From: Planctomycetia bacterium
GTDB lineage: Bacteria > Planctomycetota > Planctomycetia > Pirellulales > UBA1268
Direction of reading: 5' to 3'
Length of the DNA: 8,820 bases
Assembly (NCBI GenBank): GCA_009923125.1
Contig: RFUD01000073.1
Coordinates: 1-8,820 of the forward strand
Shown: piece by piece, positions 1-5,605 of the stretch
How positions within the stretch are numbered: the stretch's first letter is position 1
How the letters are laid out: each line of letters opens with the position of its first letter
The notes under the pieces: model-generated
Seen by the model: only the letters and a program-made list of their open reading frames with translations
Told to the model about the DNA's origin: nothing
Database searches by the model: none
Translations under genes and position numbers: made by a program

Positions 1-1296
1 GTGCAGCGCCGGCTGCTCGGGGGCTATCTGCTCACCGCGCTGGCGGCGATCGTGGGAGCCTTCACGCTGGCCCGGCGGGCCGCACGGCCCGTGCACGACA
101 TCTCGCAGGCGGCGGTGCGGCTGGCGGCCGGGCAATTCGACGCCCCGCTGCCGGTGCCGGAGGCGGCCGAGTTGTCCGAATTGGCCTGCGCGATCGCCGG
201 GTTACGGGAGCAGCTCGTGGAACGCGGCCTGACGATCGGTCGGCAGGGCACGCAACAGGAGGCGGTGCTCGGCAGCATGATCGAGGGCGTGCTGGCGATC
301 GACGCCCGCCAGCGGATCGTGAGCATCAATCACGGAGCCGCCCAGCTGCTGGGGCTCGATCTGGCCAAGGTGCTGCGCCGGCCGCTGCAGGAGGTGGTCC
401 GCAACCCCGACCTGCGTCGCTTCGCGCTCCTGGCGATCGACTGCCGGGAGCCCGTCGAGGACGATCTCGTGATCCGGGGGCCGCGCGACCGCACGATCCG
501 GCTGCGGGGCACCGCCCTGCGGGACGTCTCGGGCGAGGGGGGGGCGGTGATCGTGCTCAACGACGTCACCGACATCCAGCGGCTGGAAAACGTGCGGCGC
601 GACTTCGTGGCCAACGTGTCGCACGAACTGAAGACGCCGATCGCCTCGATCAAGGGCTTCGTGGAGACGCTGCTCGACGGGGCCGCCGACGACCCTGCCG
701 ACAACCGCCGGTTCCTCACCATCGTGGCCCGACAGGTGGAGCGGCTCGAGGCGATCATCGAGGACCTGCTCGCCCTGTCGCGGATCGAGCAGAGCGAGGG
801 GGCCGGCAACCTGCCGCTCGAACGGGTGCACGTGCTGTCGGTGCTCACCGCGGCCGTCGCCGACTGTCAGCCGCGGGCCCGCGATCGCTCGGTCGCGCTC
901 GAGGTGGCGTGCGACGGCGCGATCGAGGCCGATCTGAATCCGGCGCTCCTGGAACAGGCGGTGATCAATCTCGTGGACAACGCGGTCAAGTACAGCGACG
1001 CCGGGGACACGATTCGCGTGATCGCCGTGGAGGAGCCCGCCGGGTCGGACGGACCGCGGGTGCGCATCGCCGTGCGGGATGAAGGCTGCGGGATCGAGGC
1101 GGAGCACCTGCCCCGGCTGTTCGAGCGATTTTACCGCGTGGACCGGGCCCGCAGCCGGCAGCTCGGCGGCACCGGGCTCGGGCTGTCGATCGTGAAGCAC
1201 ATCGTGCAGGCCCACGGTGGCGCGGTGTCCGTGGAGAGCACGCCGGGCGTCGGCAGCACGTTCACGATCGACCTGCCGGCCGCCGTGTCGGCCTGA
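1..1296 (+). CDS. Sensor histidine kinase, PhoR-like (5' truncated by window edge)
   Basis: Inner-membrane sensor kinase that autophosphorylates on histidine and passes the phosphate to a response regulator. Visible domains in the 431 residues: one transmembrane segment (about 5-24), a HAMP linker (about 25-77), a PAS domain (about 84-190), a HisKA dimerisation domain with 'FVANVSHELKTPIASIKGF' (phospho-acceptor H208), then the ATPase domain with N box N323/N327, G1 'DEGCGI' (360-365), F box 'LFERFYRV' and G2 'GGTGLGL' (389-395). All catalytic boxes look intact. The HisKA signature is the one typical of PhoR kinases, so phosphate sensing is plausible but unproven. The GTG at base 1 is probably an internal codon: PhoR-type kinases usually have another membrane segment and a sensor region upstream, and no RBS can be seen. 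The partner regulator is not in the window; it would be expected upstream. It converges on the LOG gene with a 12-bp gap. Confidence 0.95.
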   Translation: MQRRLLGGYLLTALAAIVGAFTLARRAARPVHDISQAAVRLAAGQFDAPLPVPEAAELSELACAIAGLREQLVERGLTIGRQGTQQEAVLGSMIEGVLAIDARQRIVSINHGAAQLLGLDLAKVLRRPLQEVVRNPDLRRFALLAIDCREPVEDDLVIRGPRDRTIRLRGTALRDVSGEGGAVIVLNDVTDIQRLENVRRDFVANVSHELKTPIASIKGFVETLLDGAADDPADNRRFLTIVARQVERLEAIIEDLLALSRIEQSEGAGNLPLERVHVLSVLTAAVADCQPRARDRSVALEVACDGAIEADLNPALLEQAVINLVDNAVKYSDAGDTIRVIAVEEPAGSDGPRVRIAVRDEGCGIEAEHLPRLFERFYRVDRARSRQLGGTGLGLSIVKHIVQAHGGAVSVESTPGVGSTFTIDLPAAVSA

Positions 1297-1318
1297 TGCC
1301 CGGCCTCCTCAGGCCGAC
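1287..1318. terminator. Bidirectional stem-loop at convergent gene ends
   Basis: GTCGGCCTGA (1287-1296) and TCAGGCCGAC (1309-1318) are exact reverse complements, giving a 10-bp perfect stem with a 12-base loop (1297-1308). Both stop codons lie in the stem: the kinase TGA pairs with the TCA that is the LOG stop on the other strand. Two smaller alternative hairpins overlap it (1302-1315 and 1313-1325). No T-tract follows on either strand, so it is not a textbook intrinsic terminator. A transcript-end or 3'-protecting role on both strands is inferred from its placement. Confidence 0.55.
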
Positions 1319-2226
1319 GGTCGGCGTTCGTGGAATTCCACGATCTGCCGCCAGGCGTCCTCGGGCGTCTCGGCCCAGCTGAACAGGTCGAGATGCTCGT
1401 CGGCGATCACGCCGTCGTCGGCCAGACGCTGGAAGTCGATCACCTTCGCCCAGTATTCGCGGCCGTAGAGGATGATCGGCACCGGCTGCATGCGGTGGGT
1501 CTGACGGAGCGTGAGGGTCTCGAACATCTCGTCGAGCGTGCCGAAGCCGCCGGGGAACAGCACGACCGCCGCCGCCCGCAGGATGAAGTGGAACTTCCGC
1601 AGCGCGAAATACTTGAACTGGAAACAGAGTTCGGGGGTGATGTAGGGATTCGGCTGCTGCTCGGCGGGGAGCTTGATGTTGAGCCCGATCGACTTGCACC
1701 CGACGTCGAAGGCGCCCCGGTTGGCCGCCTCCATGATGCCCGGCCCGCCGCCGGTGACGATCACGAAATCCCGGCGGTCGTCGCACTGGTTGTCGATCGA
1801 CACCAGCCTGGCGAACTCGCGGGCCTCGTCGTAGTAGCGGCTGCGGGCGAGGAGCCGCTCGCTCCGCGCGACCTCGCGCTGGAGCCGGCGGTCGTCGGGC
1901 GCCGCTTCGAGGGCCCGGCGGGCATCGGCCAGCCGTTTCTCGGCGGCGTGCCGTTCGACGATCTGGGTCCCGCCGAACACGATCACGGTCGACGTGATGG
2001 CGTCCGCCCGCAGGGCGAGCTCCGGCTTGTTGAGCTCGAGCAGCATGCGCACGCCGCGCATCTCGACCTTGTCGAGCAACGCGCGGTCGTCCTGGGCGAG
2101 CGTGTTGCTCGGCGACCGCAGGATCGCCTCCATGTTTTCCGCCGCGAGCGCCACGTCGTCACCGAGCAGGCGGTCGGGAATGTCGCCGCAGTCGCGGTGC
2201 GGGTGCGGGTGCGGACCGTTCGTCAT
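1309..2226 (-). CDS. LOG family protein (putative nucleoside 5'-monophosphate phosphoribohydrolase)
   Basis: Cytoplasmic Rossmann-fold enzyme of the LOG family (TIGR00730 type), 305 aa. Characterised members cleave AMP or N6-substituted (cytokinin) AMP into free base and ribose 5-phosphate; older databases call them 'lysine decarboxylase'. The diagnostic motifs are present: 'GGGPGIMEAANRGA' (159-172), the R210-K211 pair, and 'PGGFGTLDEMFE' (225-236) with catalytic-type Glu E233. The N-terminal ~75 residues are an extension relative to short plant LOGs and begin with a Pro-His tract (residues 5-10). The ATG at 2226 is chosen because it is preceded by AAGGGA with a 5-base spacer. The frame stays open upstream to 2424, but that part lies antisense inside the neighbouring MBL gene and has shadow-like composition. 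It starts 25 bp after the MBL gene on the same strand, so co-transcription is likely. The in vivo substrate cannot be read from sequence. Confidence 0.92.
   Translation of the reverse strand: MTNGPHPHPHRDCGDIPDRLLGDDVALAAENMEAILRSPSNTLAQDDRALLDKVEMRGVRMLLELNKPELALRADAITSTVIVFGGTQIVERHAAEKRLADARRALEAAPDDRRLQREVARSERLLARSRYYDEAREFARLVSIDNQCDDRRDFVIVTGGGPGIMEAANRGAFDVGCKSIGLNIKLPAEQQPNPYITPELCFQFKYFALRKFHFILRAAAVVLFPGGFGTLDEMFETLTLRQTHRMQPVPIILYGREYWAKVIDFQRLADDGVIADEHLDLFSWAETPEDAWRQIVEFHERRPSA
2196..2213 (-). repeat. Triplicated hexanucleotide encoding a Pro-His tract
   Basis: On the plus strand the unit GGTGCG occurs three times in tandem at 2196-2213. On the coding (minus) strand it encodes the Pro-His alternation near the N-terminus of the LOG protein. 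Such a short in-frame repeat could vary in copy number by slippage without breaking the frame. Confidence 0.6.
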
Positions 2227-2231
2227 GGGAG

Positions 2232-2237
2232 TCCCTT
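2232..2237 (-). promoter_or_regulatory. Ribosome binding site of LOG gene
   Basis: AAGGGA on the minus strand, 5 bases upstream of the ATG at 2226. It falls inside the 25-bp gap after the MBL gene and decides the start of the LOG protein against the longer open frame. Confidence 0.55.
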
Positions 2238-2251
2238 CGAGGCGCGGCGGT

Positions 2252-3625
2252 TCAGGACAGCTCGGCACGGTCGCCGATGGCGGGGATCGTCGTCTCCCAG
2301 CCGAGCGTGGTGTGCAGGAATTCGGCCATGCCCCGGGCGGCCGGCAGCTCCCCGTGCACGAGGAACGTGCGTTTCGGGGCCGGCAGTCCGGCGAGCCAGC
2401 GGCCGATCTCGCGGCGGTCGGCATGGCCGGAAAGGGCGTCGACCCGCCGGATGGCGGCCCGTACCGGGATGTCGCGGCCGTGGATCCGCAGCCACTGGGC
2501 GCCGTCGATCAGGCTGCGGCCGCGGGTGCCCGCGGCCTGGAAGCCGGCCACGAGCACGGTGGTCTTGGGGTCGGGGAGCCGCTGGGCCAGGTGGTGCAGG
2601 ATCCGACCGCCATTCATCATCCCGCTCGAGGCGATCACGATCCCCGGGCCGCGGTGGGCGTTGATCGCCTTCGACTCCTCCGCCGTCTTCGCCATGTGCA
2701 CGAACGGGGAGGCCAGTGACTCGGCGACGCCCGCCATCGCCGCCTCGGAGAAGTCGTGCTCCGCGACGTGTCGCCGGAAGACCTCCGTGGCGTCAACCGC
2801 CATCGGCGAGTCGATCCAGACCGGCACTTCCGGCAGCCGTCCGGCCGCCATCAGCGTCCGCAGCAGGTAGACGAGCTGCTGACAGCGGCCGATGGCGAAC
2901 GAGGCCACCAGCATCATGCCCCCCCGGGCGAGCGCCTCCTTCGTCGCCGCCTCGAGGTCGTCGAGCGGGCGGATGGGCGGATGGTCGCGGTCGCCGTAGG
3001 TGCTCTCGCAGACGAGGTAGTCGCAGGCGGGCGGCGGGGCGGGGTCCTTGTAGAGCGGCGCGTCGTAGCGGCCCACATCGCCCGAGAACACGACGCGTTG
3101 CCCCTCGACCTCGGTCTCCACGAACGAGCTGCCGAGCATGTGGCCCGCCTCGTGGTACCGGCAGCGAATCCCGGGCGCGGGGTCGAACCACGGCCCGCGC
3201 GGCACGTCCTTCACCAGCCGCAGCGTGCGGTCCACGTCGCGCTCGTCATACAGCGGCAGCGCCGGCTTGTGCTTCGCGTAGCCCTTGCGGTTGGCGTACA
3301 GCGCGTCCTCTTCCTGGCATTTCGCCGAATCGTAGAGCAGCAGTCCGAGCAGGTCGGCCGTCGCCGGCGTCATGAAGATCGGACCCTTGAATCCCTCGCG
3401 GACGAGCCTCGGCAGCCAGCCGGAGTGGTCGATGTGACCGTGGGTGAGCACGACGGCGTCGAGCGAGTCGGCCGGCACCGGAAACCGCTCCCAGTTGCGC
3501 TCGCGGAGCTGCTTCTCGCCCTGAAACAGCCCGCAATCGACGAGCACCCGGTGACGGCCCGCTTCGAGCAGATGGCGCGATCCGGACACCGTTCCGGCCG
3601 CGCCGAGGAATCGCAAGGTTGCCAC
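2252..3625 (-). CDS. MBL-fold/beta-CASP putative ribonuclease (RNA-specificity domain type)
   Basis: A 457-aa zinc-dependent metallo-beta-lactamase-fold hydrolase of the beta-CASP group (relatives of CPSF-73/Ysh1 and bacterial RNA-processing nucleases), expected in the cytoplasm. Metal ligands are visible: 'HGHIDH' (H62, H64, D66, H67), H162 in 'GHMLGSS', and D183 in 'FSGDVGR'. The beta-CASP insertion spans about residues 200-380, with motif A near 'DSPMAVD' (D272) and the typical 'IASSGMMNGGRILHHL' stretch (331-346). The C-terminal RMMBL part carries motif B H401 ('LSGHADR') and motif C H424 ('LVHGE'). The full motif set suggests an active nuclease rather than a lactamase or glyoxalase; the endo- or exo-nucleolytic mode and the RNA targets are unknown. 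Translation starts at GTG 3625, preceded by GGAGAG with a 5-base spacer. LOG follows after 25 bp; the membrane-protein gene lies 73 bp upstream. Confidence 0.93.
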   Translation of the reverse strand: MATLRFLGAAGTVSGSRHLLEAGRHRVLVDCGLFQGEKQLRERNWERFPVPADSLDAVVLTHGHIDHSGWLPRLVREGFKGPIFMTPATADLLGLLLYDSAKCQEEDALYANRKGYAKHKPALPLYDERDVDRTLRLVKDVPRGPWFDPAPGIRCRYHEAGHMLGSSFVETEVEGQRVVFSGDVGRYDAPLYKDPAPPPACDYLVCESTYGDRDHPPIRPLDDLEAATKEALARGGMMLVASFAIGRCQQLVYLLRTLMAAGRLPEVPVWIDSPMAVDATEVFRRHVAEHDFSEAAMAGVAESLASPFVHMAKTAEESKAINAHRGPGIVIASSGMMNGGRILHHLAQRLPDPKTTVLVAGFQAAGTRGRSLIDGAQWLRIHGRDIPVRAAIRRVDALSGHADRREIGRWLAGLPAPKRTFLVHGELPAARGMAEFLHTTLGWETTIPAIGDRAELS

Positions 3626-3630
3626 GTTGG

Positions 3631-3636
3631 CTCTCC
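3631..3636 (-). promoter_or_regulatory. Ribosome binding site of MBL gene
   Basis: GGAGAG on the minus strand, 5 bases before the GTG start at 3625. It supports GTG initiation, which puts the protein start right at the first beta strand of the MBL fold ('ATLRFLGAAGTVSGS'). Confidence 0.65.
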
Positions 3637-3677
3637 GTCGTCAGGACTGCGTGTGTGCCGGGAACATCGCGATGGCC

Positions 3678-3696
3678 GGCCCGCTCCGACCGGGCC
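3678..3696 (-). terminator. GC-rich stem-loop just after the 239-aa membrane protein gene
   Basis: GGCCCG (3678-3683) and CGGGCC (3691-3696) form a perfect 6-bp stem with a 7-base loop, starting 2 bases beyond the stop codon (3699-3701) of the upstream gene. No T-tract follows on the minus strand, and the MBL gene starts 53 bases further on. It may attenuate read-through or protect a processed 3' end; it could also be a chance structure in GC-rich DNA. The rest of the 73-bp gap shows only the MBL ribosome binding site and a CATCGCGATG palindrome (3665-3674). Confidence 0.3.
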
Positions 3697-3698
3697 TG

Positions 3699-4418
3699 TC
3701 AGGGCCCGTCGTCGATCGCCTCGGTCCGCTGCCGATCGGCCGCCCGGTCACGGGTCGTACCTGCCACCACCAGTTCGCGGTCGTCGATCCGCAACGACTC
3801 CAGTCTGCATTCGATCCCGGGGGCGGTGCGGAGCGGTGCAATGTAAACCACCAGCACCGTCCTGCCATCCAGACGCCGCAGTTCCGTCGTCGCGCCGGCG
3901 GCCGCGAGCCGGCGGCCGAGTTCGGCGAGCACCGGGCCGGAGGGGAGCGGAACCGCCCCGACGGCCGCCGACTCGGCCTCGAGCGCCAACTGGTTCACGC
4001 CCCGGAGCCGGACCGTGAGGACGCACGAGACGACGGCCGAGAACAGCCCCGAGCCGGTTCTGACCGCGGCCTCGATGCGCTGGGGGCGGAACCGCAGCCG
4101 GGGTTCCGCGAGCCCGCGCGGAAGCAGCCCGGGATGGTTCCGCGGGAGGTCCGTGGCCAGCCAGGCGTTGACCTCGCTGTCGGTCAGGGAGGCGCCCCAC
4201 GCGCCATCCCGGCCCGCCGCCGCGTGCAGCGCGGCCGCCTTGGTGACCAGCCGGGCGGCGGCCCGGTCGGCGGCCGGCCCCGGCGCGGCTGCGGGCGGCG
4301 CGGGATCGTGCTTGAGCAGAAACCCGATCGCCAGGAGCGAGGCGACGACCCCCGTGGCCGCCCCACCGAGGAGCCGTCGCCACCGCCCGGCGCTCCATCG
4401 CCCGCCCGGCGGCCTCAC
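3699..4418 (-). CDS. Membrane-anchored protein of unknown function, translationally coupled to csrA
   Basis: A 239-aa protein I do not recognise as a named family. It has a basic N-terminus (residues 1-16), one transmembrane helix (about 17-35), a Pro/Ala-rich linker (38-52), then a presumably extracytoplasmic domain. The domain begins with a helix ending in 'SLTDSEVNAWLATDL' (77-91), followed by alternating beta-type stretches (105-150 and 180-222). The 'LTxxEVNAxL' helix followed by beta strands resembles the layout of YpmS/DUF2140-like or TULIP-like envelope proteins; this is a weak analogy, not an assignment. The C-terminal ~20 residues are charged and probably disordered. The GTG start at 4418 shares GTGA with the csrA stop, and no clear Shine-Dalgarno precedes it, so expression probably relies on ribosomes finishing csrA. 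A later ATG at 4398 is in another frame. Confidence 0.8.
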   Translation of the reverse strand: MRPPGGRWSAGRWRRLLGGAATGVVASLLAIGFLLKHDPAPPAAAPGPAADRAAARLVTKAAALHAAAGRDGAWGASLTDSEVNAWLATDLPRNHPGLLPRGLAEPRLRFRPQRIEAAVRTGSGLFSAVVSCVLTVRLRGVNQLALEAESAAVGAVPLPSGPVLAELGRRLAAAGATTELRRLDGRTVLVVYIAPLRTAPGIECRLESLRIDDRELVVAGTTRDRAADRQRTEAIDDGP

Positions 4419-4636
4419 CCGACGAACCGCAGCAGGCCTGGAATGGGCAGTTCGGCCACCGGTTGGAGCACCACGTCTCCCGGCGCGTCCTCCTCGAGCT
4501 CTTCGCGCAACACCCGCATGCTGTCCGGGGCCTCGATCCCGATCCGGACCTTGTCGCCGCTGACGCGGACCACCGTCACGACCACCGAGTCACCGACGCG
4601 GATTCGTTGGTTTTGCTTGCGGGACAGAACGAGCAT
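4415..4636 (-). CDS. csrA: Carbon storage regulator CsrA (RsmA), RNA-binding translational regulator
   Basis: A 73-aa CsrA. These proteins form domain-swapped dimers that bind GGA motifs in mRNA leaders, usually blocking translation. The N-terminus 'MLVLSRKQNQRI' and core 'RIGIEAPDSMRVLREEL' (31-47) match the family, including the RNA-contact residues L4, R6 and R44 in the 'VLREE' motif. The C-terminal tail (about 48-73) is roughly a dozen residues longer than the 61-residue E. coli protein; it begins acidic and ends hydrophobic ('LPIPGLLRFVG'). The ATG at 4636 has a strong GGAGG 5 bases upstream. The 157-bp leader holds hairpins that may mediate autoregulation. The stop overlaps the start of the 239-aa membrane protein by 4 bp. 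No fliW, the usual protein antagonist gene in flagellar loci, is present in the window. Confidence 0.96.
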   Translation of the reverse strand: MLVLSRKQNQRIRVGDSVVVTVVRVSGDKVRIGIEAPDSMRVLREELEEDAPGDVVLQPVAELPIPGLLRFVG

Positions 4637-4641
4637 GGACG

Positions 4642-4646
4642 CCTCC
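4642..4646 (-). promoter_or_regulatory. Ribosome binding site of csrA, possible CsrA target
   Basis: GGAGG on the minus strand, 5 bases upstream of the csrA ATG. It contains the GGA core that CsrA recognises, so bound CsrA could occlude the ribosome. The bases just upstream (4647-4668) are unusually AT-rich for this window, which should keep the site unstructured. Confidence 0.65.
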
Positions 4647-4672
4647 GGAATGAATGAGAATGATCAGGGAGT

Positions 4673-4687
4673 GCCGCGCTGCGCGGC
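4673..4687 (-). promoter_or_regulatory. Palindromic stem in the csrA leader
   Basis: GCCGCGC (4673-4679) and GCGCGGC (4681-4687) are exact reverse complements around one central base. As RNA this would fold as a 5-6-bp GC stem with a tight loop, 37-51 bases upstream of the csrA start. It could structure the leader between the two GGA sites or be a protein operator; neither is shown. Confidence 0.35.
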
Positions 4688-4712
4688 TGGGGAAGATGTG
4701 CCCCGTGGGAAA

Positions 4713-4724
4713 CATCGTCCGATG
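4713..4724 (-). promoter_or_regulatory. Candidate CsrA-binding hairpin in the csrA leader
   Basis: On the minus strand the sequence reads CATC-GGAC-GATG: a 4-bp stem presenting GGA in the loop, the shape CsrA prefers. It lies 77-88 bases upstream of the csrA start; its GGA and that of the ribosome binding site are 74 bases apart and are the only GGA triplets in the leader. The functional call is inferred and depends on the promoter lying upstream of 4724. Confidence 0.4.
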
Positions 4725-4751
4725 GGGCGGACTTTCTTGGGGGCTCGCCAC

Positions 4752-4788
4752 GCGGCGCCGCCTGGACACGTTGTGCCGGTGGCGCCGC
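4752..4788 (-). terminator. Stem-loop downstream of the 267-aa secreted protein gene
   Basis: GCGGCGCC (4752-4759) and GGCGCCGC (4781-4788) form a perfect 8-bp stem, extended inside by two more pairs after one mismatch. It starts 5 bases after the secreted-protein stop codon (TAG at 4794-4796 on the minus strand). This is the right place for a transcript end, but no T-tract follows, so it may instead protect a 3' end or be the start of the csrA leader. Confidence 0.4.
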
Positions 4789-4793
4789 TGGGG

Positions 4794-5597
4794 CTACTTC
4801 GCGGCCGTCACGGGCGCGGCCGTCGTCGGCTCGACGTACGCGGTGAGATCGACCGCCTCGGCGAGCGCGATCCTTGCCTCCGCATCCTCGATGCGGTCGC
4901 GGTCGGAAGCCAGCAGACGAGGATGCACCTTGTGCACGGAGCGCAGCACGTGCGGACGTGCACCGAGCAGCGCCGCACGGGCGTCGATCTCGAGCGTGAC
5001 AGACCCCGGTATGCCGCCCGACTCCGCCACCCGCTTGTTGAGCGCCAGCCGGGGAAAGGGGGGCAGTCCACCGGGGTGGAGCAGCGCCCTGAGGAGGATC
5101 GCCGTGTCGGCGAAACGCCGGTACGTCTCGGCCGCGTCGGCCGACGGGGCGTCGTCGGCGACGATTTCGTAGCGGACGCGCGGGCCGGCGAGCCGCAGCG
5201 TGCCCTCGTCGGCGCCCGGCTCGGGGGCGAATTCGGGGCCGCCCGCCCAGCGCACGAGCCGATCGTCCGACCGCCGCGCCCATGCGGCGAGTGACACACT
5301 GAGCCGCTCGAGCCGCAGGGAGTCGACCTCGGTCTTCACGTTTCGCCGCGCGTCGATCACGACCACGCGTTCCCGGGCGGGATCGTGGAGCACGATTTCG
5401 CCGTGTTCTCCCGGACCGTCGAGAAAGTCCCAGGCGAGTCCGTCGCGGAACAGCGTCAGGCTCTTGGCGACGGGTGTCGCGCCGCCGTCGGCGTACACCT
5501 CGCTCTCGACACGCATCTCGAGCGGTTCGCCCGCGGTGGCCGACCACGCGAGGGCGGCGGCGACGAGGCCCAGCAGGTGTGGCGTGCGACGACTCAT
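4794..5597 (-). CDS. Secreted protein of unknown function with Sec signal peptide
   Basis: A 267-aa protein I cannot assign to a named family. Residues 1-23 form a classical signal peptide (basic 'MSRRTPH', hydrophobic core, 'ATA' cleavage region before 'GEPLEM'). The mature part starts with beta-rich segments ('EMRVESEVYADGG', 'KSLTLFRDGLAWDFL', 'EIVLHDPARERVVVIDARR'), a pattern reminiscent of LolA/DUF4412-like periplasmic folds. A helical region follows around 150-185 ('AAETYRRFADTAILLRALL'), and the C-terminus is Ala/Thr-rich. The start at ATG 5597 is chosen because the signal peptide begins exactly there; upstream codons run antisense through the antiporter gene. There is no Shine-Dalgarno: the preceding 30 bases are C-rich on this strand. 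It is divergent from the antiporter (93-bp gap) and upstream of csrA. Real coding is well supported by the signal peptide; function is unknown. Confidence 0.8.
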   Translation of the reverse strand: MSRRTPHLLGLVAAALAWSATAGEPLEMRVESEVYADGGATPVAKSLTLFRDGLAWDFLDGPGEHGEIVLHDPARERVVVIDARRNVKTEVDSLRLERLSVSLAAWARRSDDRLVRWAGGPEFAPEPGADEGTLRLAGPRVRYEIVADDAPSADAAETYRRFADTAILLRALLHPGGLPPFPRLALNKRVAESGGIPGSVTLEIDARAALLGARPHVLRSVHKVHPRLLASDRDRIEDAEARIALAEAVDLTAYVEPTTAAPVTAAK

Positions 5598-5605
5598 GGC
5601 ATGGC

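Larger units (their letters stand above)
4637..4793 (-). other. 157-bp leader/intergenic region upstream of csrA
   Basis: The region holds, in minus-strand order, the stem-loop after the secreted-protein gene, the GGA-loop hairpin, the 15-base palindrome, an AT-rich stretch and the csrA ribosome binding site. I found no convincing sigma-70-type -35/-10 pair, so whether csrA has its own promoter here or is read from upstream is undecided. Confidence 0.5.

Noticed and set aside
202..1215. A 337-codon minus-strand open frame opposite the histidine kinase.
   Set aside because: It is fully antisense to conserved kinase boxes, has low-complexity His/Arg/Pro composition and no recognisable motif; typical of GC-rich third-position bias.
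1309..2226. Annotation of the LOG protein as a lysine decarboxylase.
   Set aside because: The 'PGGxGTxxE' motif defines the LOG/TIGR00730 group, for which the decarboxylase name is a historical mislabel; no PLP-lysine motif is present.
2227..2424. Upstream extension of the LOG protein by 66 codons.
   Set aside because: The extension overlaps the MBL gene in another frame and has Arg/Ser/Pro-rich shadow composition, while the ATG at 2226 has a suitable ribosome binding site.
2252..3625. Calling the MBL protein a beta-lactamase or glyoxalase II.
   Set aside because: The beta-CASP insertion with motifs A, B and C and the C-terminal 'LVHGE' indicate a nucleic-acid-processing member instead.
1330..4018. 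Long plus-strand open frames (1330-2664 and 2756-4018) opposite LOG, MBL and the membrane protein.
   Set aside because: They are antisense to genes with intact catalytic motifs and have Arg/Gly/Ala-rich shadow composition with no ribosome binding site or domain.
3627..5294. A 555-codon plus-strand open frame spanning csrA and its neighbours.
   Set aside because: It crosses csrA, the membrane-protein gene and the secreted-protein gene in antisense and has no family signature.
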